Assembly: GCF_008298035.1 (NCBI RefSeq)
Contig: NZ_CP042910.1
Coordinates: 7,006,001 to 7,070,000, forward strand
Source: Gimesia maris
GTDB lineage: Bacteria > Planctomycetota > Planctomycetia > Planctomycetales > Planctomycetaceae
Reading direction: 5' to 3'
DNA: 64,000 bases
A program made the position numbers and the translations under genes. Within the stretch, counting starts at the first letter, position 1. Each line of letters opens with the position of its first letter. The notes beneath the pieces are model-generated. The model made no database searches and was not told the DNA's origin. It saw only the letters and a list, made by a program, of their open reading frames with translations. Shown here piece after piece: positions 32,657 through 41,981 of this stretch.

Positions 32657-34921
32657 TTCGACTTTGTCTTTATAAAACAGCCGCAAGAGAATAGGCAGCA
32701 GGACCAGCGATCCGAGCATCCCGCCGAGCATGGCAACACTGACCAGGGCACCGAAATAGATCAGCGGAATAAAGTGTGAAAGCGTGAGCACGCTGAAGCC
32801 GGCCACCAGCGCGCAGGTTGCAAAGATGATCGCCCGGCCCACCCCGCGGTGAGTCCGCCGAATCGCATCAACGACCGAAGCGCCCCGCGAACGTTCTCGC
32901 AGAAAGCCCGTGATAAAGTGGATGCTGGAATCGGTCGTTAACCCCATCGAAACACTGGCAATCATAGCGGTGCCGATATTGAGTGGCAGGTTGAACCAGC
33001 CCATCGCTCCGACCACCAGCACGATGGGGAACAGATTGGGAATCATGGAGATGATGCCGATTTTGAGACTGCGAAAGGCAATCGTCATCATTGCCAGAAT
33101 GCTGGTTCCCGCGAGTAGAAAGCTGAAGAGTTGATCGTTCAGCAGGCTGTCGATCAGATACGCCAGCAGGATAAAGATGCCGGCGGCTTTACCGGGTTCG
33201 ACGGTTTTCACATCAGCAGCATCCGTTTTTTCAGTGACCTTCGAACCGGGAAAATGTTTCTTAGCCAGTGCATCGACTTTAGCGATGAGAGAGAGTTTTT
33301 CTTCTGCAGACTGACGTTCCAGTGCCCGAAGCACAATTCGCATTCTCCCTTTCTCGGAATTATACAGACTGCTTTCAAAATCGGGCTGCAGGCTTTTGAT
33401 GGAATCGAGTTTGGACTGTATTGGATCAGAGGCGAACGGGATTTTCGGTATGAAATCCAGAGTATCGGTAATCGAAATCACCTTGGTCAACTGTTGCTTA
33501 CCTGGAGGATTGGCCTGTTGCAGATCGCTGGCCAGTGCACGGACCCGGTCGAGATACTCTTCGTTCAGTTTCGGAGGAGCCGGGAAATTGACTTCCCAGG
33601 TCGAAGCGCCTCCGAGTCGTGTTTCCACAAAATTGAGTGCCTGCACGATATCACTGGAGTCGCGAAAGTTCTTGCTGAAATCGGTTTCTACTTTCAGGCG
33701 GGAGAAGCCTACGGCGGCGAACAGGACGAACAGAACGGTTCCCGAGAGAATCAGTCGAGGATAATGCTCTGTTCCCAGACAGACTTTTTTGAGGATGCGT
33801 TCCAGCCCCTGCTCGGAAGAGTGTTTGAGGGGTGCACTGAGAGAACCGAGTGAAATTCCGCCGGGGAGTAAAACGGTGGCTGCGATCAGAACCATCATGG
33901 TCCCTAAGGCCATCATAATCCCGAAGCTGCGAACCGGTGCGATTTCACTGGAGAGCAGTGATGCGAAGCCGGCGGCCGTGGTGGCGCAGGTCCAGAATAT
34001 TGCGGGCAGGAGTTCGACCATCGTCTGGCGAATGGCCCGTGGTCGCGAGACGTTATTGCGCTGCAGTTCCTGGAAATGGACTGCAACGTGTGTCACTGTC
34101 GCGATGCCGATAATCGTCACCAGTGAATTCAGCATGGAACTGACCATGCTGAGTTGAAAGTGTCCCAGTACGAGGATCGCTTCGGTCCAGAGAATCGAGC
34201 AGATCACCACCAGCAGCGGCAGCATGACCCACCGCAGTCGTCGGAACAGTAGAAACAGAACCAGCGCCAGCAGGTTGAGCGATACTTTGAACAGGATGTT
34301 GCCGTCTTCTTCGACGTAGCGGAACATATCGTGCACCTGCACGGGCTCGCCGACGACGTAGGCTTGAGGCGTGTGTCCCTCAGCCAGTTGACGAATACGA
34401 CGGAATGTTTCTCCACGGGAAACCGGAGAATCCTCTTCGGGCAGCAGCCTGAGTGCGATGGCGGTCGTCTGGTTATCATCGCCGATCAGTACGCCGCGGA
34501 AGAGTTCAGTCATCTCATCCTGTTTTCTTCTAATCAGGGCGCGGAGAAAGAAGTTGAGTTTGGGAGGCGAGAGCGCATCAGCGAGGTTCTGGGTGACTTC
34601 CGCATTCACGCCGGGAACTTTACTGAGATCCTGCGAGAATCGGCGAACTTCAAGAAGCCCTTCTGGCTCAAGCAGGTCAGGCGTGGTATACGCGACGAAG
34701 ACAAATTCATCGCCGCCGAACAGGCGTTTGCTTTCCAGGTAATCAAGCAGGTGTGGATCATCTTTCGCGTAGAGCGATTCGATCGACTGTTCAAACGAGA
34801 GCTGAGAAGCGGGATAGATAGACAGCCCGGTGAGGGCCATAAATATCAGCAGGAGAATCCAGCGCAGTTTGTAGAGTCTGTCAACGAATGATTCCAGCCA
34901 GCGCTGCGGGTGACTACTCAT
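32645..34921 (-). CDS. MMPL/RND-superfamily exporter
   Basis: This is a 758-residue protein from ATG 34921 (a start 16 codons upstream is weaker). It has the RND layout of two halves, each with one helix, a large periplasmic domain and a five-helix bundle. The first helix is at 24-44, the first bundle at about 240-390, and a second periplasmic part at about 420-600. A second bundle follows ('GTSILAMMTIAFRSLKIGIISMIPNLFPIVLVVGAMGWFNLPLNIGTAMIASVSMGLTTDSSIHF') to the end. Proteins of this type export lipids such as hopanoids, wax esters or mycolate-like molecules, driven by protons. The cargo here is unknown. The 3' end overlaps the citrate-synthase-like gene tail to tail. Confidence 0.9.
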   Translation of the reverse strand: MSSHPQRWLESFVDRLYKLRWILLLIFMALTGLSIYPASQLSFEQSIESLYAKDDPHLLDYLESKRLFGGDEFVFVAYTTPDLLEPEGLLEVRRFSQDLSKVPGVNAEVTQNLADALSPPKLNFFLRALIRRKQDEMTELFRGVLIGDDNQTTAIALRLLPEEDSPVSRGETFRRIRQLAEGHTPQAYVVGEPVQVHDMFRYVEEDGNILFKVSLNLLALVLFLLFRRLRWVMLPLLVVICSILWTEAILVLGHFQLSMVSSMLNSLVTIIGIATVTHVAVHFQELQRNNVSRPRAIRQTMVELLPAIFWTCATTAAGFASLLSSEIAPVRSFGIMMALGTMMVLIAATVLLPGGISLGSLSAPLKHSSEQGLERILKKVCLGTEHYPRLILSGTVLFVLFAAVGFSRLKVETDFSKNFRDSSDIVQALNFVETRLGGASTWEVNFPAPPKLNEEYLDRVRALASDLQQANPPGKQQLTKVISITDTLDFIPKIPFASDPIQSKLDSIKSLQPDFESSLYNSEKGRMRIVLRALERQSAEEKLSLIAKVDALAKKHFPGSKVTEKTDAADVKTVEPGKAAGIFILLAYLIDSLLNDQLFSFLLAGTSILAMMTIAFRSLKIGIISMIPNLFPIVLVVGAMGWFNLPLNIGTAMIASVSMGLTTDSSIHFITGFLRERSRGASVVDAIRRTHRGVGRAIIFATCALVAGFSVLTLSHFIPLIYFGALVSVAMLGGMLGSLVLLPILLRLFYKDKVESAA

Positions 34922-34969
34922 AAGGAAAGACCATATCCTGCTGCCTGTCTGGCATTCAATACGAAACAA

Positions 34970-35374
34970 TTCGGCCCATTGCTATGATACAGGAATACTT
35001 CCGATGCACACGCAACCCATCTGCTCTTGTCGAACTATAGCTCACAGTAATCATGATTTCATTACAAAGTGTCCGTTTTTTACAACGTGTTGATTTTTTC
35101 CAACCTGAATACTTCAGAACCATCAGCATCGATATTTCCAGATATCCGAATCATTCCGCGCCGCACTCACACTCCGTCCTTACAGTCGCTAGAAATCTTA
35201 CAAAACCCCATCTCAGTCCTGGAGTGCCCCCTTGTTTCTGACGTACGAGACCTGCATACTTGATGCAGCCCCCGTGGTTAACTGTCGTGTCAGCTTAACC
35301 TTGGGAACCAAAGTACCTGCTCTGGAAAACGTAATAATCATGCAGACAGACTCTGGAACCGCTGTTTACGCCTC
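34970..35374. other. intergenic gap, nothing recognised
   Basis: About 400 bp between divergent genes. Small frames on the plus strand (such as 35053-35241) show no protein character or ribosome site. No hairpin or clear promoter was seen. Confidence 0.5.
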
Positions 35375-35383
35375 TTGGGATTG

Positions 35384-36748
35384 ATGTTTGTGACAAAACC
35401 CGGATTCTTAACGACCGCTCTGCTGCTGATTCTGCTTCTGGCTGGCGGTCTGCGTCTGACGATGGTGGTGCTGCAGAGCGATCAGCTGCAGGAAGACCGG
35501 GATGCCTACATCGCAATTGCCCGGAACCTGGCTGCGGGACATGGTTTCACATCGAGTCGGGCTGATGAGGGACAGGACATCAAGCCGACGGCATTTCGTC
35601 CACCTTTATATCCCTGCCTGCTGGCAGCCCTCTATTATGTGAATGCGGGGAGTCTGGGTGTAGGGATGATGCAGGTGCTGCTGGGGGTGCTCACCGTCTG
35701 GTTCACATGGAAAACCGGTCTGCGATTGCAAATGCCCGTCGGGGCGCTGGTCGCTGCCGCGGTAGTGGCGACCGATCCGGTATTGCTGCAATATACGTCG
35801 TTTTCAATGACAGAAGTGCTGTCTGCGTTTCTCTCCAGCCTGTTGCTCTTCATGCTGGTGTACCAGTTGACGGAAGAACAAACACAGCCAGAGACCAGGA
35901 ATATGTCTGCAATCACATTCACGACCGGTCTGGTCTGGGGCCTGGCCATTCTGTGCCGACCGACTTATCTCGCTTTCCTGGGGCTCTGGTTCCTGACGCG
36001 GCTTTGTGCGACCGTCTTCAAACGCTTCCTGAAAACACAGCCAACAGGACATGCATGGCGTCAACTGACGTACCTGTCAGCGGGAATTCTGATTGCGATC
36101 TCGCCCTGGCTGATACGGAATCTCGTGGTTTTTCACGCCCCGATTCTGACAACGACCCATGGGGGATATACGTTGCTGCTGGGAAATAATCCGGTGTTCT
36201 ATGAGGAAGTGGTTCAACAACCCTGGGGCACGGTCTGGTCGGGCGAGAGCCTGGATGCCTGGCAGAAAAGCCTGGAGCGTGATCTTGAGGCAACAGTTCC
36301 CCCTGTGAAGAGTGAGCAGGAACGTGATCAGTGGATGTATCAACGGGCGAAGGCCAATATCGCAGCGCAGCCCTCCCTGTTTGTACAGTCCTGTCTGCTC
36401 AGATTGAGACGCTTCTGGAATTTCAGCCCGCTGAACAGTGCGCTGGTCGAGTCGAAGCCTCTGATAGGCTGGGGGGTCACAGGTTACTATTTTCTGATAC
36501 TGACTGGCGCTTTGGGGGGGTGTCTGCTGTTAATCTGGAAGAGAGAGCCAGCCTGGGAACCATTTCTCTGGCTCATTGTCAGCTTTACGGTGGTCCATCT
36601 TTTCTATTGGACCAACATGAGAATGCGGGCACCACTGGTGCCGGCAATCGCCTTGCTGAGTGTTTATGGCTGGTCAAAATCTGCTGATTTTCTGAAATTC
36701 AGGAAACCCACTGAGCCAAGAGAACACGAAAGCCACAACACGTTATAA
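35384..36748 (+). CDS. integral-membrane glycosyltransferase of the ArnT/PMT (GT-C) type
   Basis: This is a 454-residue protein from ATG 35384 (GGGA upstream; a TTG three codons earlier is possible). It has nine to eleven hydrophobic helices. The conserved first periplasmic loop has 'EDRDAYIAIARNLAAGHGF', with the acidic pair that binds metal in GT-C enzymes, then 'AFRPPLYPCLLAALYY'. Later 'LICRPTYLAFLGLW'-like and 'PWLIRNLVVF' helices are typical of the ArnT/PMT group. Such enzymes move sugars from polyprenyl-phosphate donors to lipid A, proteins or other acceptors on the periplasmic side. The acceptor is unknown. The next gene is the LptD-like one, which fits a surface-glycolipid context, but their promoters are separate. 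Confidence 0.85.
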   Translation: MFVTKPGFLTTALLLILLLAGGLRLTMVVLQSDQLQEDRDAYIAIARNLAAGHGFTSSRADEGQDIKPTAFRPPLYPCLLAALYYVNAGSLGVGMMQVLLGVLTVWFTWKTGLRLQMPVGALVAAAVVATDPVLLQYTSFSMTEVLSAFLSSLLLFMLVYQLTEEQTQPETRNMSAITFTTGLVWGLAILCRPTYLAFLGLWFLTRLCATVFKRFLKTQPTGHAWRQLTYLSAGILIAISPWLIRNLVVFHAPILTTTHGGYTLLLGNNPVFYEEVVQQPWGTVWSGESLDAWQKSLERDLEATVPPVKSEQERDQWMYQRAKANIAAQPSLFVQSCLLRLRRFWNFSPLNSALVESKPLIGWGVTGYYFLILTGALGGCLLLIWKREPAWEPFLWLIVSFTVVHLFYWTNMRMRAPLVPAIALLSVYGWSKSADFLKFRKPTEPREHESHNTL

Positions 36749-36798
36749 GACAATGATTTATAACGGTTTGCCAAGCGGTTTCGGAGCAGCGATTGTTA

Positions 36799-36828
36799 TT
36801 GACACTCTTTCAGAAATCGACCTATAAT
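36799..36828 (+). promoter_or_regulatory. sigma70-type promoter of the LptD-like gene
   Basis: TTGACA (36799-36804), an 18-bp spacer, then a perfect TATAAT (36823-36828). Transcription would begin near 36835 and give a leader of about 150 bases before the GTG start at 36989. This is among the clearest consensus promoters in the window. Confidence 0.75.
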
Positions 36829-36988
36829 CCGCGCCCATTTATCCCGGTCCAGTGGACGGAGTTAAGTCAACTGACCTCAATTCGTTACACTCTGTCTACT
36901 TTGAATTTAGCACCAGAGCGTATTCCTTTCCCTAGCATTTCCCTTCAACAGAAGATTGACCTACCCGGTTATCACTTCAGGAGTGCCC

Positions 36989-39900
36989 GTGTCGGGCGAG
37001 ATCAATTCCGTACCCCGGTATGTTTCGCATCGCATCTGGCAGGTAATTGTTTTCTTAACATTGCTTGGCGGACCGGTGACGGTTGCGCCTGCTCAGACCA
37101 GTTTCTTCGGCGCCCCGAAAGCATCCTATGAAGAACCGGAATATGAACCTTCGGAAAAAGAGTCGATTGCCATCTCCGCAGAGTACTCGCAGCAGTGGGA
37201 AGAAGATTTTGTCAGTGTCTCGATTCTGAAAGGCAACTGCCGCATCCAGCAGGGCGAGGCAACTCTGCGCTCCAGACAGATGGTGATCTGGCATCGAAAA
37301 ACGCGACAGACCGATCGCATCTCGGTTTACATGGAAGGCGAAGTGCGCGTCGATCTGCCTGGTGAATCCAAAACAGAAAACAGCCTGCTGGTCAACCTGG
37401 TTACACAAAACGGGCTGAAGCAGGACTTCAGACGCCCCGCCCGAATTACAACAGCACCTGATGACCCCGTTTTGAATCGCGCCATCGAGAGACGGGGAAT
37501 ACCTCACGATCATCAACTGAAACGTGCCCAGTTTATTGTCGAGAAGCCTCCCCTTGAAGGTCCTGAATTAAGTCCGATTCCAGAACAGGAAATCGTTACC
37601 GATTTTCGTAGAATTCGACTCTTCCCCCGCAGCGCGGTCCCCTACAACGTCCAGAGTTTTCCGTCGACTCACACCGTTCCCCCGGAACAGATCTGGGTGA
37701 TTACCGGGGGAGTGAATCTTCTGATTGATGGCGTGGAGGGCCTGGAAATGGTTGATATGTCCGCTGACCGGATCATCATCTGGACAGACGGGCGGAATAC
37801 TCAGAACTTCAATTCTGAAATCAGACAGTCTAAAGAAACTCCCTTTGAAATTTATCTCGAAGGGAACATCGAAATTCGTCAGGGCACCTATTTCCTCAAA
37901 GCGAACCGTGCTTTTTATGACGCCCGGGAAGAACGGGCCGTGATGCTGGATGCAGAACTGAAAACCCGGCTTCCTGAACTGGGTGAAGATATCAGGGTCA
38001 GGGCCAGTCAGATTCGTCAGCTCTCAAAAGGCGCATACCTCGCACAGAATGCATGGGCCACAGGCAGCCAGTTTGGAAAACCAGGCTACAAAATTCAATC
38101 TTCAGATGTCTTTATCGAAGACCGCTATACGACACCCTGGCTGGGGTCAGGTTCTGCTGAACTAGACCCGATCACGGGGCAACCGATGCCTGAGAAACGT
38201 GCCTGGTTGACAAGTTCCAACAATACTTTTGAGATTGGTAACGTACCACTGTTCTACTTGCCGTATGTCTCCAGCCCGGCGGAAGACATTTATTTCCCGA
38301 TCACCGGATTGCGATTCGGAAACGACCGCATCTTTGGTTTCCAGGTCGAAACGGAATGGGATATGTTCAAGCTGCTGGGGCTCGAACGACCAGAGGGTAC
38401 GAAATGGGAAGGTCAGGTCGATTACTATTCGTATCGAGGCGTCGGGATCGGACAGTCCGGCAATTACCAGGGAGCCAACCTGTTTGGCTTTGACAATATA
38501 TTCAGCGGAAACGCAGAAGCGTTTTACATCCACGACAGTGGTACCGATAACCTGGGTCTGGACCGCCGCGATCTTGTTCCCTCAACCAAAGACCGTTATT
38601 TCCTGAATCATCAGCACCGACAGACTTCTCCATTCGGCATGACGTTGAGCAGTGAAGCCGGCCTGTTCTCGGACAGGAACTTTCAACAGGAATATTTTCA
38701 ATCCGATTTCAATAACCGTAAAGATGTGGAAACATTATTACATCTCAAGCAGCAACAGGACAACTGGTCCTGGTCGGTCATTGGCAGAACAAAACTGAAT
38801 GGCTACGAAAACACAACAGACTGGCTGCCTAAAGCAGATCTGTTCCTGCTGGGTGAGCCACTGTTTGGAAACCTGGTGAACTGGACTTCGCATTCCTCAG
38901 TCGGTTATGGAAAACTGAAGCCGGGTTCTGCACCTTATAATCCTCAACAGGATGTTTTCACTCCCCTGCCCTTCATTGCCGACTCACAGGGGCTGGTGGC
39001 GATGACTCGTAACCAGCTGGAAGCGCCATTCAACCTGGGGCCAGTTATTCTGACTCCGTATGTGATGGGTGAAGCAGCTTACTGGGAACAGGGTCTGCAA
39101 CAGCAACAGATTGACCGCCTCTACGGTTCTGCCGGTCTGCGCGGCAGTATTATGGCAGAGCGTATCTTCCCGGATGTTTATAATCCTTATTTCAATCTGA
39201 ATGGACTGGCACATAAAATGGTGCTGGAAGCAGATTACTCTTTCAGCGATGCCAGCGAAAACCTGTCCGGGATCGCCCAGTACAATGAATTTGATGACAA
39301 CGCTCAGGAAATGTTCCGCGAACGCCTGGTGATCAACACCTTTGGTGGAGTTCTACCACCTCAGTTTGATCCACGTTTTTATGCCGTTCGTACGGGAGCC
39401 GGCCGCGGTGTCACAGATCCTTATTATGAACTGGTTGACGATCAGCAGGTGCTTCGCATGGCATGGCGACATCGACTGCAGACCAAAACCGGTCCTCCCG
39501 ATCGCATGCGTACCAAGGACTGGATGACACTGGACCTGGAAGCGTCTTACTTCCCGGATGCAGATCGAGATAACTTTGGCGAAGACTTTGGACTGCTGGG
39601 TGGACATTATCAATGGTTCCTCGGAGATCGAACCACGCTGGCAGCTAATGCCTACTATGATGTCTTTGATGGTGCACAGCAGCTCTGGGATGTATCACTC
39701 ACCAGTCAGCGTACGAATCGTCTGTCAGTCAATGTAGCTTTGCAACAGATTAAAGGGGGCGCCGATCTGGACAGCCAGATTTTATCAGCCGGTCTGAATT
39801 ACGTCATGAGCCAGAAATGGAGTGCGGGCATCAGTACTGCTTATGACCTGGGAGAAAATGTCAATCGCGGTCAGATACTTTCGCTCACTCGAACGGGTGC

Positions 39901-40045
39901 CGATTTTATCACGAGTCTGGGCATGTCTTATAATCAGAGTACCGGAAACGCCGGTATCGGTCTGACCATCATGCCTCGGTTCGGAAATTTTGGTGGCGGG
40001 CCTGCTGATTTATCTTCAATTTTAGGTAACACTGCTTCACAATAG
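36989..40045 (+). CDS. lptD: LptD-like outer-membrane LPS assembly protein
   Basis: This is a 1018-residue protein. I choose GTG 36989 because GGAG lies 6 bp upstream; a TTG 33 bp earlier lacks one. A signal peptide is followed by OstA/LptA-type beta-jellyroll repeats (about 55-330): 'LKGNCRIQQGEATLRSRQMVIWHRK', and later 'EGNIEIRQGTYFLKANRAFYDAREERAVMLDAEL'. The rest (about 380-1018) is a long alternating beta pattern with aromatic girdle residues, as in the LptD barrel. It should receive lipopolysaccharide from LptA-like carriers and place it on the outer leaflet. It is larger than the 750-800 residues typical of Proteobacteria. No LptE is visible. A DgkA-like gene follows 11 bp downstream. 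Confidence 0.88.
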   Translation: MSGEINSVPRYVSHRIWQVIVFLTLLGGPVTVAPAQTSFFGAPKASYEEPEYEPSEKESIAISAEYSQQWEEDFVSVSILKGNCRIQQGEATLRSRQMVIWHRKTRQTDRISVYMEGEVRVDLPGESKTENSLLVNLVTQNGLKQDFRRPARITTAPDDPVLNRAIERRGIPHDHQLKRAQFIVEKPPLEGPELSPIPEQEIVTDFRRIRLFPRSAVPYNVQSFPSTHTVPPEQIWVITGGVNLLIDGVEGLEMVDMSADRIIIWTDGRNTQNFNSEIRQSKETPFEIYLEGNIEIRQGTYFLKANRAFYDAREERAVMLDAELKTRLPELGEDIRVRASQIRQLSKGAYLAQNAWATGSQFGKPGYKIQSSDVFIEDRYTTPWLGSGSAELDPITGQPMPEKRAWLTSSNNTFEIGNVPLFYLPYVSSPAEDIYFPITGLRFGNDRIFGFQVETEWDMFKLLGLERPEGTKWEGQVDYYSYRGVGIGQSGNYQGANLFGFDNIFSGNAEAFYIHDSGTDNLGLDRRDLVPSTKDRYFLNHQHRQTSPFGMTLSSEAGLFSDRNFQQEYFQSDFNNRKDVETLLHLKQQQDNWSWSVIGRTKLNGYENTTDWLPKADLFLLGEPLFGNLVNWTSHSSVGYGKLKPGSAPYNPQQDVFTPLPFIADSQGLVAMTRNQLEAPFNLGPVILTPYVMGEAAYWEQGLQQQQIDRLYGSAGLRGSIMAERIFPDVYNPYFNLNGLAHKMVLEADYSFSDASENLSGIAQYNEFDDNAQEMFRERLVINTFGGVLPPQFDPRFYAVRTGAGRGVTDPYYELVDDQQVLRMAWRHRLQTKTGPPDRMRTKDWMTLDLEASYFPDADRDNFGEDFGLLGGHYQWFLGDRTTLAANAYYDVFDGAQQLWDVSLTSQRTNRLSVNVALQQIKGGADLDSQILSAGLNYVMSQKWSAGISTAYDLGENVNRGQILSLTRTGADFITSLGMSYNQSTGNAGIGLTIMPRFGNFGGGPADLSSILGNTASQ

Positions 40046-40056
40046 GAATCGGGACA

Positions 40057-40491
40057 GTGATCAAATCACAGAATACTCAAGTCAAACCTTTTCAACGGCA
40101 AACGACATCTGCAGCGGAATCTGATAAATATCGTTCCGAATGGAGACAGCGTCTGATTGATGTCGAAAGTGGTATTAAATTTGGCATCAGGCTGGACAGC
40201 ACATTCTTTATTCACTTTTTCGTCGGCAGTGCTGTCATTGCGGCTGCGACATTACTGGGATTGTCTGCGACACACTGGGCAATTCTGATTCTGTCGATGA
40301 CAACCGTACTCTGCGCCCAGATGTTCAACCAGGTTTTAAAATCGATCTGGAGCATCCTCGGCAAACATCTGCCTGCAGAGTCTCAAAACACTTTCAAAGC
40401 GGGTACGGCGGCAGTCGGTGTCAGCATCATCGGTTCGATTATCACAATCGCCATCGTTTTCGGATCAGCCCTGTATCGCCTGCTGTTCTAA
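40057..40491 (+). CDS. DgkA/UndK-like membrane protein lacking catalytic glutamates
   Basis: This is a 144-residue protein, GTG start, 11 bp after the lptD-like stop and probably in the same operon. A hydrophilic N-terminus of about 30 residues is followed by 'DVESGIKFGIRLDSTFFIHFFVGSAVIAAATLLGLS' and two more helices, the three-helix layout of prokaryotic diacylglycerol/undecaprenol kinases. The family active site reads 'VEILNSAIE', with two essential glutamates. Here the aligned segment is 'AQMFNQVLK', so the glutamates are Gln and Lys while the Asn is kept. It is therefore unlikely to phosphorylate lipids and may bind lipid or assist the neighbour. The alignment was made by eye. Confidence 0.75.
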   Translation: MIKSQNTQVKPFQRQTTSAAESDKYRSEWRQRLIDVESGIKFGIRLDSTFFIHFFVGSAVIAAATLLGLSATHWAILILSMTTVLCAQMFNQVLKSIWSILGKHLPAESQNTFKAGTAAVGVSIIGSIITIAIVFGSALYRLLF

Positions 40492-40706
40492 AGCACATCG
40501 CATTTAACCATAGCGTCTCTCGATCCATTATACCCGGTCCAAATGGTCTTGGAGACGTTACAATAAAACGAGACACCGTCCAGTCTGAGCTTTGTCACAG
40601 GTCACATCCCCTATTCCTGAAATCGTACGCTTGCGTCTGTCGATTCTGTCATTGATAATCATGGTTCACACACTTTTCCCATATTTGATATTTGACAGGT
40701 ACGATC

Positions 40707-41972
40707 ATGCAGCTCGTTCACAGCTCCAAAGTTCTTATGCTATTTCTGATCACTGCCACTGGATTAATGGCGGCAGAAGATGTTATCCAGCCTGATCCTC
40801 GGTTGCCGGAAACAACACCCTGGGATTTGCAGGCCCTCAGCAAATCGCCAGAATTTGAATGGATCGACGAAAAGTCTCCGGTCAGATCACTGATGTATCA
40901 GGGTCTGGAATATCGTGGCAAACCAACAAAGGTATTTGCTTTTTACGCATCACCGGCGACACTCAATCCCGAGGAACCCCAGGATAAAAAGTATCCCGGT
41001 ATTGTTTTGATTCATGGCGGTGGTGGCACAGCCTTTCGCGAGTGGGCCGAGTTATGGGCTCAGAAAGGGTACGCGGCAATCGCAATGGATCTGGCAGGAT
41101 CGCAGCCGCTGGATGGAAAAAATCCACATGATCGCAAGCACCGAAATCGCCTGGAAGCAGGCGGTCCTGATCAGTCTCATAAAGAGAAATTCGAGGCGGT
41201 GAAAGATGACCAGTCAGAACACTGGTGCTACCACGCTCCTGCGAATGCGATTCTGGCACATTCTCTGATTCGCTCCTTTCCCGAAGTAGACAAGGACCAT
41301 ACCGCTGTCACCGGTATCTCCTGGGGAGGCTATCTGACCTGCATTGTCGCGGGACTGGATAACCGTTTCGATGCCGCCGTACCCGTTTACGGTTGCGGAT
41401 TTCTGAATGACCATTCTGTTTTTGAATCATCCATTAACAAACTGCCGACTGAGGACAGCAAGCGCTGGATGCAACTCTACGATCCGGGCCAGTATCTGAA
41501 AGCAGTTCAAATGCCGATTCTGTTTGTGAATGGTACGAACGACTTTGCCTATTGGCTCAGTGCCTATCAGAAAAGCTATGAGGCTGTCCCCAAAGACACA
41601 CCTCGCAATATTCGGATTGAAGTTAAAATGGGTCACAGTCATCCGGCTGGCTGGAAACCTGTTGAAATCACCAGGTTTGTGGACCAGTACCTGAAAAAAC
41701 AGACTCCGCTACCTGTCGTACTAAACCCTGCTGTTAAAGACGGCAAAGTCACAGCGGAACTGGCTGAGCCTGTCAAAATCAAAACTGCCGTACTCAACTA
41801 CACAACAGATGCCGGCCCGAATCCGGAACGAAAATGGCAATCCATTCCCCTGGAAGTCGATGGGACCAGAATCACAGGTCCTGCTCCGCCCGCTGAAACG
41901 AAAATCTGGTTCATCAACGTGACCGATGAAGCAGACGCCATGACATCCAGCCCGCTGGTATCAAGGCAATAA
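40707..41972 (+). CDS. secreted alpha/beta-hydrolase, acetylxylan-esterase-like
   Basis: This is a 421-residue protein from ATG 40707 (AGG upstream), with signal peptide cleavage near 'GLMAAED'. The hydrolase core has an oxyanion turn 'LIHGGGG', then 'GYAAIAMDLAGS', the nucleophile elbow 'GISWGGYLT' (Ser about 205), the acid 'NGTNDFAYW' and the base 'MGHSHPAGW'. A C-terminal beta-rich domain (about 330-420, 'VTAELAEPVKIKTAVLNYTTDAGPNPERKWQSI') resembles an Ig-like module. The arrangement suits de-esterification of polysaccharides or small esters in the periplasm. The gene lies 215 bp after the lptD operon in the same direction and probably has its own promoter. Confidence 0.85.
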   Translation: MQLVHSSKVLMLFLITATGLMAAEDVIQPDPRLPETTPWDLQALSKSPEFEWIDEKSPVRSLMYQGLEYRGKPTKVFAFYASPATLNPEEPQDKKYPGIVLIHGGGGTAFREWAELWAQKGYAAIAMDLAGSQPLDGKNPHDRKHRNRLEAGGPDQSHKEKFEAVKDDQSEHWCYHAPANAILAHSLIRSFPEVDKDHTAVTGISWGGYLTCIVAGLDNRFDAAVPVYGCGFLNDHSVFESSINKLPTEDSKRWMQLYDPGQYLKAVQMPILFVNGTNDFAYWLSAYQKSYEAVPKDTPRNIRIEVKMGHSHPAGWKPVEITRFVDQYLKKQTPLPVVLNPAVKDGKVTAELAEPVKIKTAVLNYTTDAGPNPERKWQSIPLEVDGTRITGPAPPAETKIWFINVTDEADAMTSSPLVSRQ

Positions 41973-41981
41973 CCAGTTGAA

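Noticed and set aside
34970..35374. Small plus-strand frames at 35053-35263.
   Set aside because: There is no ribosome site, no coding pattern and no recognisable domain, and the frames overlap each other.
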